Assembly: GCF_003515705.1 (NCBI RefSeq)
Contig: NZ_QWEH01000007.1
Location: 1-64,000 of the forward strand
DNA from: Oceanobacillus profundus
GTDB lineage: Bacteria; Bacillota; Bacilli; Bacillales; Amphibacillaceae
DNA length: 64,000 nucleotides
Reading direction: 5' to 3'
The notes under the pieces were generated by a model. The model searched no databases. It was not told where the DNA came from and saw only the letters and a list, made by a program, of their open reading frames with translations. Below, piece after piece: positions 16,841-24,330 of this stretch; position 1 is the stretch's first letter; every line of letters begins with the position of its first letter. The position numbers were made by a program, and so were the translations under genes.

Positions 16841-17026
16841 GTGGCATTAGTTCTAGGTAGAAAAGTAGGAGAAAAAGTAGTCATTCAAGACGATCAAGGA
16901 AGAGAAGTCGAGATTAAAGTAATTAAAGGAGAAGGTGGCTTAAAGCATTCTCTTAAGCTAAGAATCTCAGCTCCACAAGAATTCAATATTATTCGTGGAG
17001 AGATTTATGACGGTAATAACTCCTAA
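16841..17026 (+). CDS. csrA: CsrA translational repressor
   Basis: 61-aa RNA-binding dimer that blocks translation at GGA-containing leaders. The N-terminus (LVLGRKVGEKVVI) and the RNA-binding end (ISAPQEFNIIRGEIYD) match the family, with the conserved Arg in place. An insertion around residues 18-23 lengthens the first loop. It ends just after the core fold, without the roughly 20-residue tail of B. subtilis CsrA. GTG start, AGGAGG upstream. It is transcribed from the sigma-D promoter and followed by flagellin, whose leader carries CsrA sites. No fliW gene is visible. Confidence 0.92.
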   Translation: MALVLGRKVGEKVVIQDDQGREVEIKVIKGEGGLKHSLKLRISAPQEFNIIRGEIYDGNNS

Positions 17027-17044
17027 CAGGAGATATTATATATA

Positions 17045-17093
17045 CTAGCATCTCACAAGGATAGGGTTTGCTAGAAAAACAAACACACGGAGG
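17045..17093 (+). promoter_or_regulatory. CsrA-binding leader of the flagellin mRNA
   Basis: A 6-bp stem CTAGCA/TGCTAG (17045-17050, 17069-17074) displays ACAAGGAT (17055-17062), a consensus CsrA site, in its loop. A second site, ACGGAGG (17087-17093), overlaps the ribosome-binding site of flagellin. This two-site layout matches the known B. subtilis hag leader. Confidence 0.85.
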
Positions 17094-17102
17094 TAGATAA
17101 TT

Positions 17103-17975
17103 ATGATTATCAATCACAACATTTCAGCTCTTAATGCACATCGTCAATTAGGAGCAAACCAAGGAGCAGTACAAGGTTCATTGGAGAAACTTACTTCAGG
17201 TCTTCGTATCAACAAAGCAGGCGATGACGCTGCGGGACTAGCAATCTCAGAAAAAATGCGTGGCCAAATTCGTGGATTAGAAATGGCTTCTAAGAATGCA
17301 TCGGACGGAATAAGTCTTATACAAACTGCCGAGGGAGCTCTTAACGAAACTCATTCAATCCTTCAACGTATGCGTGAACTAACAGTTCAAGCTGGAAATA
17401 CAGGAACTCAGGAAGATGTCGATCTTCAAGCAATTCAGGATGAAATTGCTTCATTGAAAGAAGAAATTGGTGGAATGGCTGATGGTAGTAAAGGTATTGC
17501 TGACCGCACACAGTTTAATGGAAAAGACCTTCTTAATGGAGATTTTGCAGATACTGTGGCTGAAATTACTTTCCAAATCGGAGCAAATGGTGGGCAACAA
17601 TTAACTGTCAATATTGCTGATATGAGAGCTACAGCTATTGGAACAGAAGGCGGAACAATGATTTCTGATATTGATGTTACTGATTTCACAACTACAGATT
17701 TCGATACTCAATTGCAAGCCATTGATGATGCAATCAATCAAGTATCTACTCAACGTTCTTCTCTAGGAGCAGTGCAAAATCGTTTGGAACACACAATTAA
17801 TAACCTTGGAGCTTCATCTGAAAACCTAACAGCTGCAGAATCTCGAATCAGAGACACTGATATGGCTAAAGAGATGATGGAATTCACTAAGAACAATATT
17901 CTTTCTCAAGCAGCTCAAAGCATGTTGGCGCAAGCAAACCAACAACCACAAGGAGTATTACAATTACTTCAATAA
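17103..17975 (+). CDS. hag: Flagellin
   Basis: 290-aa flagellar filament protein. The conserved N-terminal D0/D1 part (MIINHNISALNAHRQLGANQ, then SGLRINKAGDDAAGLAIS) and C-terminal D1/D0 part (AAESRIRDTDMAKEMMEFTK, then QANQQPQGVLQLL) are intact. The surface-exposed middle is short. Nothing suggests decay. Ribosome site GGAGG at 17089-17093 is part of a CsrA site. A strong terminator follows. A filament gene on such an element could change the host's flagellar surface or restore motility; which one is not evident. Confidence 0.95.
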   Translation: MIINHNISALNAHRQLGANQGAVQGSLEKLTSGLRINKAGDDAAGLAISEKMRGQIRGLEMASKNASDGISLIQTAEGALNETHSILQRMRELTVQAGNTGTQEDVDLQAIQDEIASLKEEIGGMADGSKGIADRTQFNGKDLLNGDFADTVAEITFQIGANGGQQLTVNIADMRATAIGTEGGTMISDIDVTDFTTTDFDTQLQAIDDAINQVSTQRSSLGAVQNRLEHTINNLGASSENLTAAESRIRDTDMAKEMMEFTKNNILSQAAQSMLAQANQQPQGVLQLLQ

Positions 17976-17980
17976 TAACA

Positions 17981-18012
17981 AACAAAGCGCAGTATTTTAT
18001 CTGCGCTTTGTT
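17981..18012 (+). terminator. Strong terminator after flagellin
   Basis: Perfect 12-bp stem AACAAAGCGCAG/CTGCGCTTTGTT with an 8-base loop, followed by ATTTTAT. It ends the csrA-flagellin transcript. Confidence 0.9.
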
Positions 18013-18171
18013 ATTTTATCTCAATATCTTAAGTAAACTCTGAATTTTGAGACAAAAAATATTTTTTTAAATTAACTTCCGATAATAAAGATTATGTCTA
18101 CTCGAAAAAATAAAAGACTTGTCTACCAATAATTTCCTCGTTGTTCATCAATATATATTATGTAAACTAGG

Positions 18172-18447
18172 TTATTCTTCTTCTCCTTCCAGATTGCTTT
18201 CACTTTCTCGTATATACTGTTCGATTAGGTTGTAAGAGATTGTATCAAGTGACTTTTTTACTCCAAGGTTAAAGACTAGAATCTTAAATACATCCAATAA
18301 CTCTTCGTCACTATAAAGAAGCTTTCCTTTTCGAGGCATTTCCCATTTTTCAGGAAGATAAGCTTCTACGATTTTATAGTTTAATTCTTGAGGCTCCATT
18401 TTTAGACTTAAGGTATCCCTATTCTTTTTGGTTTCCTTCTGAACCAT
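18172..18447 (-). CDS. Hypothetical protein
   Basis: Unrecognised 91-aa acidic-ended protein. The ATG at 18447 is preferred, with GAGG/GGTGA upstream. Its 5' sequence GGATGGTGAATATAAT recurs before the gene at 19106. It lies in the leftward accessory block. Confidence 0.55.
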   Translation of the reverse strand: MVQKETKKNRDTLSLKMEPQELNYKIVEAYLPEKWEMPRKGKLLYSDEELLDVFKILVFNLGVKKSLDTISYNLIEQYIRESESNLEGEEE

Positions 18448-18505
18448 TATATTCACCATCCTCTAGGTATAGCTACTACATCTTCTTTTTTCACAGCTAG
18501 AAAAA

Positions 18506-18566
18506 GAGCAACAAAAAGTAACTACCCTCCACATACCAGTTGACAGGTAGTTACTTTTTGTTGCTC
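18506..18566 (-). terminator. 21-bp perfect hairpin, leftward terminator
   Basis: Perfect inverted repeat: arms 18506-18526 and 18546-18566 (ends GAGCAACAAAAAGTAACTAC), 19-base loop. On the minus strand it is followed by TTTTTC. The stem is much longer than an ordinary terminator. The stretch 18567-18710 between it and the next hairpin holds no gene I can support. Confidence 0.6.
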
Positions 18567-18715
18567 ATAAATTTGGTCTACCATACATCTTGCGGCATGT
18601 AATTGCACTGAACGAGTGTTTGCGCACTCAGTCAGTGGATTTATAGCAGCTACTTCTTAATGAAAGTATACCTTCATTTGCAATATATTTCAAGCAACCT
18701 AAAAGAAAGGGAGTA

Positions 18716-18754
18716 AAATTTTTAGATTAGCTCAAATGTCTAATCTAAAAATTT
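18716..18754 (-). terminator. Terminator after the gene at 18756
   Basis: Perfect 15-bp stem AAATTTTTAGATTAG/CTAATCTAAAAATTT with a 9-base loop, immediately downstream of the leftward stop at 18756. Confidence 0.75.
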
Positions 18755-18755
18755 A

Positions 18756-19106
18756 TTAATATACAATGTGAATACGTCCATCTTCCCATATTTCTACAGG
18801 GTGATAGCTTAATGCTCCATCCATCCCACTATAAAACCCTTTTTCAAGTAGATCCTTCTTGAATTTATCATAGTTTTCTCGGTGAACAACCAGGTCATAA
18901 AAGTAAAGATGCTTACCATCAATTATATCAACATTAGATGGAAGAAAATTACCTTCGAATTTTCCTTCAAAGTATTTTCTAGCTTCATCGTGGTTTGGAA
19001 ATTCGGGCATTTCCTCTTCAAACTTCCTTGATAATCGATATGGATGTTCCTTCAACCATTCTCTTTCAAAATCATAGATTTCCCTCTGAGCGATTATATT
19101 CACCAT
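18756..19106 (-). CDS. Hypothetical protein
   Basis: Unrecognised protein of about 116 aa with many aromatic and acidic residues and a VEIWEDGRIHIVY end. The start is uncertain: the ATG at 19106 shares its upstream GGATGGTGAATATAAT context with the gene at 18447; an ATG at 19136 is also in frame. It lies directly downstream of a toxin gene. Confidence 0.55.
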   Translation of the reverse strand: MVNIIAQREIYDFEREWLKEHPYRLSRKFEEEMPEFPNHDEARKYFEGKFEGNFLPSNVDIIDGKHLYFYDLVVHRENYDKFKKDLLEKGFYSGMDGALSYHPVEIWEDGRIHIVY

Positions 19107-19157
19107 CCTATCATTTATGACGTCTATTATAAACATCTTTGTCTAAACTATCCTATC

Positions 19158-19469
19158 TTATACATCATGATAAGCACTGAAATGTTTTACAATTTCTTTC
19201 ATATCATCTGCACTCAATTTTCCTAAAGGTGTTTTCGATATGTTGTCAAAAAACGCATAACGATCAAATTGGACATGAGATACTTTATTTAAACCGGAAT
19301 TAGGACTGTTTTTTATTTCAATCCTATTACTTCTAGAGGTCCCAGTTATTTTTAACCCAAGAGCCTTACCCTTGTCTTCTGAAAGCACAAGAATAAGGAC
19401 AGGGCGATTTTTGCTGCCCTGTCCATCTTCATATGGGAATTCTAATTTATAGATATAACCTGGCTGCAT
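19158..19469 (-). CDS. MazF/PemK-like toxin
   Basis: 103-aa protein with the PemK/MazF beta-barrel start (YIYKLEFPYEDGQGSKNRPVLIL), where the K/N-RPVL motif carries the conserved arginine of these endoribonucleases. A matching small gene lies immediately upstream with a one-base stop/start overlap (TAATG), the standard antitoxin-toxin arrangement. It probably cleaves mRNA when the antitoxin is lost; sequence similarity is moderate. Confidence 0.7.
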   Translation of the reverse strand: MQPGYIYKLEFPYEDGQGSKNRPVLILVLSEDKGKALGLKITGTSRSNRIEIKNSPNSGLNKVSHVQFDRYAFFDNISKTPLGKLSADDMKEIVKHFSAYHDV

Positions 19470-19690
19470 TACTCATCCTCCATCCAAAATTTATAATTTG
19501 GATGGTCTGGTGAGATATTTACTCTCCCAAACTTGTCAACTTGCAAGGGATCTTGATTTTTCAGCTTAGTTACGTCAATTGTTTTAGAAATAGCACTTAA
19601 CTTACGTGCTTCGGCATCTTCACGAACTTTTCTAGCTGAACGAAGAGTTGAATGATTTACAGAACGTCTACTAGGAGTACTTATAGTCAT
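19469..19690 (-). CDS. Putative antitoxin of the MazF/PemK-like toxin
   Basis: 73-aa protein with a basic N-terminal half and an acidic end (PNYKFWMEDE), as expected for a DNA-binding head and toxin-wrapping tail. The ATG at 19690 has GGAGG upstream. The role is inferred from coupling to the toxin; no antitoxin family is recognised. Confidence 0.55.
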   Translation of the reverse strand: MTISTPSRRSVNHSTLRSARKVREDAEARKLSAISKTIDVTKLKNQDPLQVDKFGRVNISPDHPNYKFWMEDE

Positions 19691-19880
19691 TTTTTTGCCT
19701 CCTTTTTTCTTCAACTGATCACCACCTATTGGATAAACAGTATATGCAATTACATTAAAAAGATACATTATAATTTAACTTTATCAGAAAAAGTCTGCTT
19801 TGTCTAAATATTAATAGATACGCAGAAACAAAGTTGTAGAAATGCAGTTTAGGTTTCCATGTCCTTTTTTTGTCTGTTTT

Positions 19881-20423
19881 CTATTCAAACAATTCTTTAA
19901 GGTCTGTGGATTTCATGGCCATAACTTTTCGCTCTCCATCGCTACCAATACATTTAAAGCCATGATCTTTATAGTATTGTTTAAGATCGGTTTTACATTC
20001 CAATGCAATTAGTGAAAATCCAATGACTTTGGTTAATTGATAACATTTATTGAGAAAGTGCATTAAGAATTGGGAACCTATTCCTTTATAGAGATCATTA
20101 TCGCATCTTCCAAAAAAGTGCAACTTTATAGAGGGGTAATCAACATCCTGATCAGTATACATGATGGGGCCCCATTCTTCTATTTCTCTTTCTGTTCCTC
20201 TCCGTATGTATTTTGCTAGTTTTGTGTATGCAGCATGCATGGCATAATAACCAATAACCTCACCCGTAGTTTCTTCGATAAAGACAGTTGTACGAGTGAG
20301 GTTCATTTCTTCACGTTTTCTTGATTCTTCTATTAAATATCTTTTAACTTTCTCATCCCTGCATTTAAAATTCTCTATTAGTTCCGGTTCAACTTCGAGA
20401 ACCTTTATCTCTTTTAGGTTCAA
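19881..20423 (-). CDS. GNAT-family acetyltransferase, possibly a toxin
   Basis: 180-aa protein with the GNAT fold: VIGYYAMHAAYTKL strand, the acetyl-CoA pyrophosphate loop LYKGIGSQFL around residue 115, then LIALECKTDLKQYYKDHGF. The small gene upstream overlaps it by 35 bases. The length and pairing resemble TacT/AtaT-type tRNA-acetylating toxins, but the upstream partner is not an obvious RHH antitoxin, so a plain N-acetyltransferase is equally possible. Confidence 0.65.
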   Translation of the reverse strand: MNLKEIKVLEVEPELIENFKCRDEKVKRYLIEESRKREEMNLTRTTVFIEETTGEVIGYYAMHAAYTKLAKYIRRGTEREIEEWGPIMYTDQDVDYPSIKLHFFGRCDNDLYKGIGSQFLMHFLNKCYQLTKVIGFSLIALECKTDLKQYYKDHGFKCIGSDGERKVMAMKSTDLKELFE

Positions 20424-20649
20424 AGCGAATAATTCCTTCCTCTTTATTATAGTTTTTGTTAAACATAGCTAATTTTCCTTTTAAATTGCTCAGCCGTCTA
20501 AAATCATCTAATGTTGGAGGTGCTTCAATCCAATTTTTCGCACGTTGTAAATCAGCGTCGCTCTCGAACAGAACTTTACCTGAAACATTCTCTTCTCTAA
20601 GAACTAATGCTTCTCCCAATTTATTCTCCTCCTTTTCATTACCACTCAT
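20389..20649 (-). CDS. Small partner of the GNAT gene (putative antitoxin)
   Basis: 86-aa charged protein, ATG at 20649 with AGGTGAT upstream. The sequence LKGKLAMFNKNYNKEEGIIR near the end has no recognised family. Tight overlap with the GNAT gene is the only hint of a shared role. Confidence 0.5.
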   Translation of the reverse strand: MSGNEKEENKLGEALVLREENVSGKVLFESDADLQRAKNWIEAPPTLDDFRRLSNLKGKLAMFNKNYNKEEGIIRFEPKRDKGSRS

Positions 20650-20783
20650 ACTAATCACCTGCTGTTTTCAGTCTAGTTATTAGTAGAGTTCCCTATATTT
20701 AGATTCATTATACCACATTTCCCCTTGTGTGAACGGCTAAATTTGTGGTTTTACTAACTCTGGAGCCTTAACAGTTAACCTTG

Positions 20784-20827
20784 TACTGAAAACTACGTAT
20801 AACAATTCTTATACGAAGTTTTCAGTA
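20784..20827. other. Putative core site of the tyrosine recombinase (loxP/dif-like)
   Basis: Two 19-bp arms in inverted orientation, TACTGAAAACTACGTATAA (20784-20802) and TTATACGAAGTTTTCAGTA (20809-20827), differ at one position and flank a 6-base spacer CAATTC. A third half-copy, TTATACGAAGTTTTCA, lies at 20960-20975. The TATACGAAGTT core resembles a loxP arm. Arm-spacer-arm architecture next to a recombinase gene suggests its crossover site. The rest of 20650-21028 shows only promoter-like sequence. Confidence 0.6.
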
Positions 20828-20903
20828 ACTAACAGCCAAGAATCTCCTATTCTCATAATTTAACTCCCCTTTCATGTCAATATAAGTTAACAGGAAAAAC
20901 TGG

Positions 20904-20917
20904 CGAACATCTGTTCA
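20904..20917. promoter_or_regulatory. LexA-like (SOS) box before the recombinase
   Basis: CGAACATCTGTTCA matches CGAAC-N4-GTTCG except for the last base. It lies about 110 bases before the recombinase start, which would make recombinase expression damage-responsive. Confidence 0.5.
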
Positions 20918-21028
20918 CTTGACTACCCTCTTTTGACCTTGCTCTAAAATTACATCGTTTTATACGAAGTTTTCATTGCGAGTTTTTAATTTATTTGCTA
21001 CCTTATATATAATAAGGAGCTGGTAGAG

Positions 21029-22102
21029 ATGACGCCTGAGCAAAAAAGAAGGCTCTTGGATCAGAGTAAACTTCATTTAATCGATTTACCCTGGTATGTG
21101 AATGAATATGTTGATTATCGAATTAATGCTAGTGCTAACACGCTCTACAACTATACAAGAGATTACTATAAGTTTTTTGAATGGATGGTTCAGGAAGAAT
21201 TGCATCCTGGTCCAATGAAGGATGTAGATATTTACACCTTAGAAAAGCTTACAATACAAAACATCATTAGCTACGAAAGATATTGTATAAGAAACAATAA
21301 TCAAATTGATACAATAGCAAGACGACTCACCTCCCTTAAATCTTTATTTCATTATTTATCTCAGATTGCTGAGGATGAAGAAGGATATCCCTACCTACAG
21401 CGTAATGTTATGATGAAAATAAATATTCGCAAAGAACGACTTTCTGATAAGAAAAAAGCTGAAAAAATCGCAAGCAAAATATTAGTTGATGATGAGATAA
21501 ATGCTTTTCGGCAATTTATACGTGAAGGGTATGGAAGGTATTTAATAAGTAGAGATGAAATACGAAGACATAGTGCTCATACATTCAACAGAGAGCGTAA
21601 TTTAGCATTAATAAGTTTAATGCTTGGATCCGGATTGAGAATTAGTGAAGCCTTAAGTATTGATGTGGATTCAATTGACTGGAATCGTAGACAAGTGGAT
21701 ATTGTAAGAAAAGGAGACTCCGGTGACATTGCATCATTTAGTGATGTAGCAGCAGAAGATATGAGAAAATATTTGGAAATACGTGAAAAAAGATACCAAA
21801 TAGATCGAACTAATAAAGCTTTCTTTATCTCCAGGAGAACGGGTAATGGTAAGTCTAATCGCTTAACAGTTAGAGCAGCACAATTAATGATAAAAAACTA
21901 TGCATCTGCATTCGGTAAAGCAACATTGACCATGCATAAGTTAAGGCATAGCTTTGCTACGAATCATTATAAAATTAATAAGGATCTAGCAATGCTAAAG
22001 GAAATACTTAATCATGCAAATGTAGAAACAACAATGATTTATACTTATATATCGGATAAACAAATTGAACAGTCAATAAACAAAGCAGACAGGATCATCT
22101 GA
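21029..22102 (+). CDS. XerC/D-like tyrosine recombinase
   Basis: 357-aa site-specific recombinase. The N-terminal SAM-like core-binding domain covers about 1-130 (RLTSLKSLFHYLS). Catalytic residues are readable in order: Arg in GSGLRISEAL, Lys in IVRKGDSG, H-x-x-R in MHKLRHSFAT, His in LNHANVETT, and nucleophile Tyr in YTYISD. GGAG precedes the ATG. It converges with rep (8-base tail overlap). Roles could be dimer resolution, integration or telomere-like processing; dimer resolution fits the plasmid-type rep best. Confidence 0.88.
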   Translation: MTPEQKRRLLDQSKLHLIDLPWYVNEYVDYRINASANTLYNYTRDYYKFFEWMVQEELHPGPMKDVDIYTLEKLTIQNIISYERYCIRNNNQIDTIARRLTSLKSLFHYLSQIAEDEEGYPYLQRNVMMKINIRKERLSDKKKAEKIASKILVDDEINAFRQFIREGYGRYLISRDEIRRHSAHTFNRERNLALISLMLGSGLRISEALSIDVDSIDWNRRQVDIVRKGDSGDIASFSDVAAEDMRKYLEIREKRYQIDRTNKAFFISRRTGNGKSNRLTVRAAQLMIKNYASAFGKATLTMHKLRHSFATNHYKINKDLAMLKEILNHANVETTMIYTYISDKQIEQSINKADRII

Positions 22103-23249
22103 CTGCTTTGTGATTGATTACATTGTATATGTACTCTCCATTTTCTTCCCATACCTTTTCAAACTCTTCTGAGGAATACCCTTCTTTAGTAAACCTTCCA
22201 ACTAGTTTGTTTTTTATATGCCAATCAGGAACTGGAGGTATAGTACCTTTACTCTCATTAAGATACCTCATAATAATATCTTTTGTTTTTTCATCTTTAG
22301 CATTTATTTTGGAAGCAGATTTTAAATAATCTTTTCTTCTAGATTTGAGAATAGTAGTGATATATGCTCCTACATGTCCCACATTAGTAGAATATTGTTG
22401 CATATCTTCAAGAACAGCTTTTAGCTCATCAATTCCAAATATTGTCCAGGCTCTAATTTGTCTATTTGGAATATCATACCCATATTCTTTAATAAGAGGT
22501 CTTGCTTTTTCTAAAAATACTTTTATGTCCTCTTCCTTTAGATTACCTCCTAGATCTAAGCTATCTGTAATTTTGATATCAAACTTAATTTTAGCTGTTT
22601 TTCTTCCTTCTTTGATTTCTTCAAAGTCGTATGTTAAAACATTTATATCATCAAGCTCTTCTTTTACTCTCATAAGTATTCTTGATTTAAAATGTCCATA
22701 CTGTTTGTATTTATCTTTAACTCCAAGATGCTCCTTTAATTTGTCTAATTCAAAGGTTCTTTTTCCTATTGGAGCATATTGCTGAAGCAACTCAAATAAT
22801 CGTATTGTATAGGGGCTTTGCATATTTCCAATTGTAGGGAATGAGTATTTTGTGTAACGTCCTTGCTCGGTTAGGTTGATTAAGTATGGCTTGATTAAAT
22901 CATTAAATGTTATATGTACCATTCCGCTTCTATATACAATACCTTTAAACCAAGGAAACCACCCTTCTTCATCTTCAGTCTTTATACGAATTCTTTTTCT
23001 AGTTAATTCACCAGCCATCTTTTTCACTTTGCTGTGATAACTTTTACTTGATATACCGGCAGCATTAATAAACTCTGTTACTGTAAATGAGACATTAGGA
23101 AAATGATCTGGAGACTTATTAATCTTAGCTGCTGCATAACGAATGATTTTATGCTCTGTTGCAGTTAAGTCATCCTCATAAATCGCCTCTACTAAATCAT
23201 TTGCCTGATAGACTTGTACTCTATTCTCTTTTTTTATCTTTTCGCCCAT
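22095..23249 (-). CDS. Replication initiator protein (Rep_3 superfamily)
   Basis: 384-aa initiator that should bind the adjacent iterons. The N-terminal winged-helix part is typical (VYQANDLVEAIYEDDLTATE, then HKIIRYAAAKIN), as is the second winged helix (SPYTIRLFELLQQYAPIGKR, FELDKLKEHLGVKDKYKQYG). The C-terminal 130 residues are an extra region of unknown role. The ATG at 23249 begins where family similarity begins, but its ribosome site is poor, and the frame stays open upstream to 23402. Iterons overlap the upstream region, which suggests autoregulation. Confidence 0.85.
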   Translation of the reverse strand: MGEKIKKENRVQVYQANDLVEAIYEDDLTATEHKIIRYAAAKINKSPDHFPNVSFTVTEFINAAGISSKSYHSKVKKMAGELTRKRIRIKTEDEEGWFPWFKGIVYRSGMVHITFNDLIKPYLINLTEQGRYTKYSFPTIGNMQSPYTIRLFELLQQYAPIGKRTFELDKLKEHLGVKDKYKQYGHFKSRILMRVKEELDDINVLTYDFEEIKEGRKTAKIKFDIKITDSLDLGGNLKEEDIKVFLEKARPLIKEYGYDIPNRQIRAWTIFGIDELKAVLEDMQQYSTNVGHVGAYITTILKSRRKDYLKSASKINAKDEKTKDIIMRYLNESKGTIPPVPDWHIKNKLVGRFTKEGYSSEEFEKVWEENGEYIYNVINHKAVR

Positions 23250-23323
23250 ACAACCAGTCCAATACATTATATTGCTTATTATTATTTCATAATAAAAATA
23301 GTAATTCAATAGATTTATTGAAG

Positions 23324-23786
23324 TCTCACAGATAGGGTACGTGTGATGTTTAACAACTATCACACATTGGGTACTTGTGATGATCTTTGAAGTATCACAC
23401 ATTGGGTATCTGTGATTTTATAAGCAACTATCACAGATTAGGTACCTGTGTTTTATGTAAACTATCACACATTGGGTAATATCCAAATATAGACCCCCTA
23501 TGTATTACCCGATGTGTGATAGTTATAAACAAATGTAAATCGTTTATACCCCATGTACCCTATCTGTGATAACAAAAAAGCTGTTATAGCAGGAATTATA
23601 AGGAAAATAGATTATCCCTATACCCAATGTGTGATAGTAATACCCTATCTGTGATGGTTAACCCCACAAGTGTGATAATTGAGTACCTATTCTGTGATAC
23701 TTTAATACCCTATCTGTGATCGTTAAACCCTACAAGTGTGATAGATTAGTACCCGATTCGTGATGTTTCGCACCCTATCCGTGATA
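23324..23786. other. Iteron-type replication origin
   Basis: About 15 copies of a 16-bp iteron, TATCACACATTGGGTA or its complement TACCCAATGTGTGATA, with variants. Five face one way (starts 23324, 23358, 23393, 23429, 23463; spacing 34-36). Ten face the other (23506, 23556, 23621, 23641, 23662, 23684, 23706, 23728, 23750, 23771), the last seven at 21-22-base steps, two helical turns. They lie directly upstream of rep. An AT-rich stretch follows to 23940. Confidence 0.88.
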
Positions 23787-23941
23787 TTTCGACATCACGA
23801 ACCCTTATACGACAGGGATTACAGCGCCCCTAAATGTATTAAATGATTATATATGTCCTAAATGTTTAATAAAGTCTCTTTTAAAGAGAGTCATATAGTA
23901 TGTGTCTTTTTTAATATATTTTAATAGAAAAAATTATGATA

Positions 23942-23947
23942 TAATAA
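23942..23947 (+). promoter_or_regulatory. -10 box of the type I toxin transcript
   Basis: TATAAT in an AT-rich context, about 75 bases before the toxin start. The -35 region is not clear. The 5' leader contains ATGGCGATTTGC (23970-23981), able to pair with the 3' end of the same RNA. Confidence 0.5.
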
Positions 23948-24023
23948 GTAAGAGCAATAAAGCAGGGTGATGGCGATTTGCATCCTTTCTCAGCAACATC
24001 TATAGAGAAGGGAGGTGATCGCT

Positions 24024-24152
24024 TTGATAGTTACTTCAGAATTTCTTGTCATTGTGTTAAAAATTATGATAGTTGTCTATCTAATTATGAACACAAAAAA
24101 TATATCTAAAAGAGATAATATTAAAGATGATGAGAAAAACGAAAAAAAGTAA
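24024..24152 (+). CDS. Type I toxin: small hydrophobic peptide
   Basis: 42-aa peptide with a TTG start and GGGAGGTGAT upstream. One membrane helix (FLVIVLKIMIVVYLIM) is followed by a highly charged tail ending in KNEKK, like the BsrG/TxpA/holin-like toxins of Bacillus. The RNA context (long-range 5'-3' pairing, convergent antisense promoter, strong terminator) is what makes the assignment convincing. Confidence 0.75.
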   Translation: MIVTSEFLVIVLKIMIVVYLIMNTKNISKRDNIKDDEKNEKK

Positions 24153-24276
24153 CTCACCCTGCCGCAAGTAGGTTATGAGTTACTTCTCTAATCTGCGAAT
24201 CGCCATTAACTCTGGCGTTGCTCATTTAGAGTGTTGGTTGCAGCCAGCACTCTTCTTTTATATTTTATTCCTGGTG
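24153..24276 (-). ncRNA. Antisense RNA antitoxin overlapping the toxin 3' end
   Basis: A leftward promoter with -35 TTGTAG (24310-24305), 17-base spacer and -10 TATAAT (24287-24282) would start an RNA near 24276 that runs into the toxin mRNA 3' region. The toxin mRNA here carries GCGAATCGCCAT (24195-24206), complementary to its own 5' leader (23970-23981) with one G-U pair. The antisense 3' end is not determined. Confidence 0.6.
24228..24265 (+). terminator. Terminator of the toxin transcript
   Basis: Stem AGAGTGTTGG/CCAGCACTCT (10 bp, one G-U), loop TTGCAG, then TCTTTTATATTTT. Confidence 0.75.
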
Positions 24277-24330
24277 ACTACATTATATACCTAATTTCAT
24301 TATTCTACAAGAAATTTAAAATGGAATGAA

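Noticed and set aside
20784-20827. True loxP site
   Set aside because: Arms match loxP only in the core, the spacer is 6 rather than 8 bases, and the recombinase is XerC/D-like.
22114-22785. Rightward open frames opposite rep
   Set aside because: They are antisense shadows of the clear Rep coding sequence, with no ribosome sites or family similarity.
23324-23786. Repeated sequence as a CRISPR array
   Set aside because: Repeats are only about 16 bases, vary, occur in both orientations and lie next to a Rep gene; spacers of uniform CRISPR size are absent and no cas genes are nearby. Iterons explain them.
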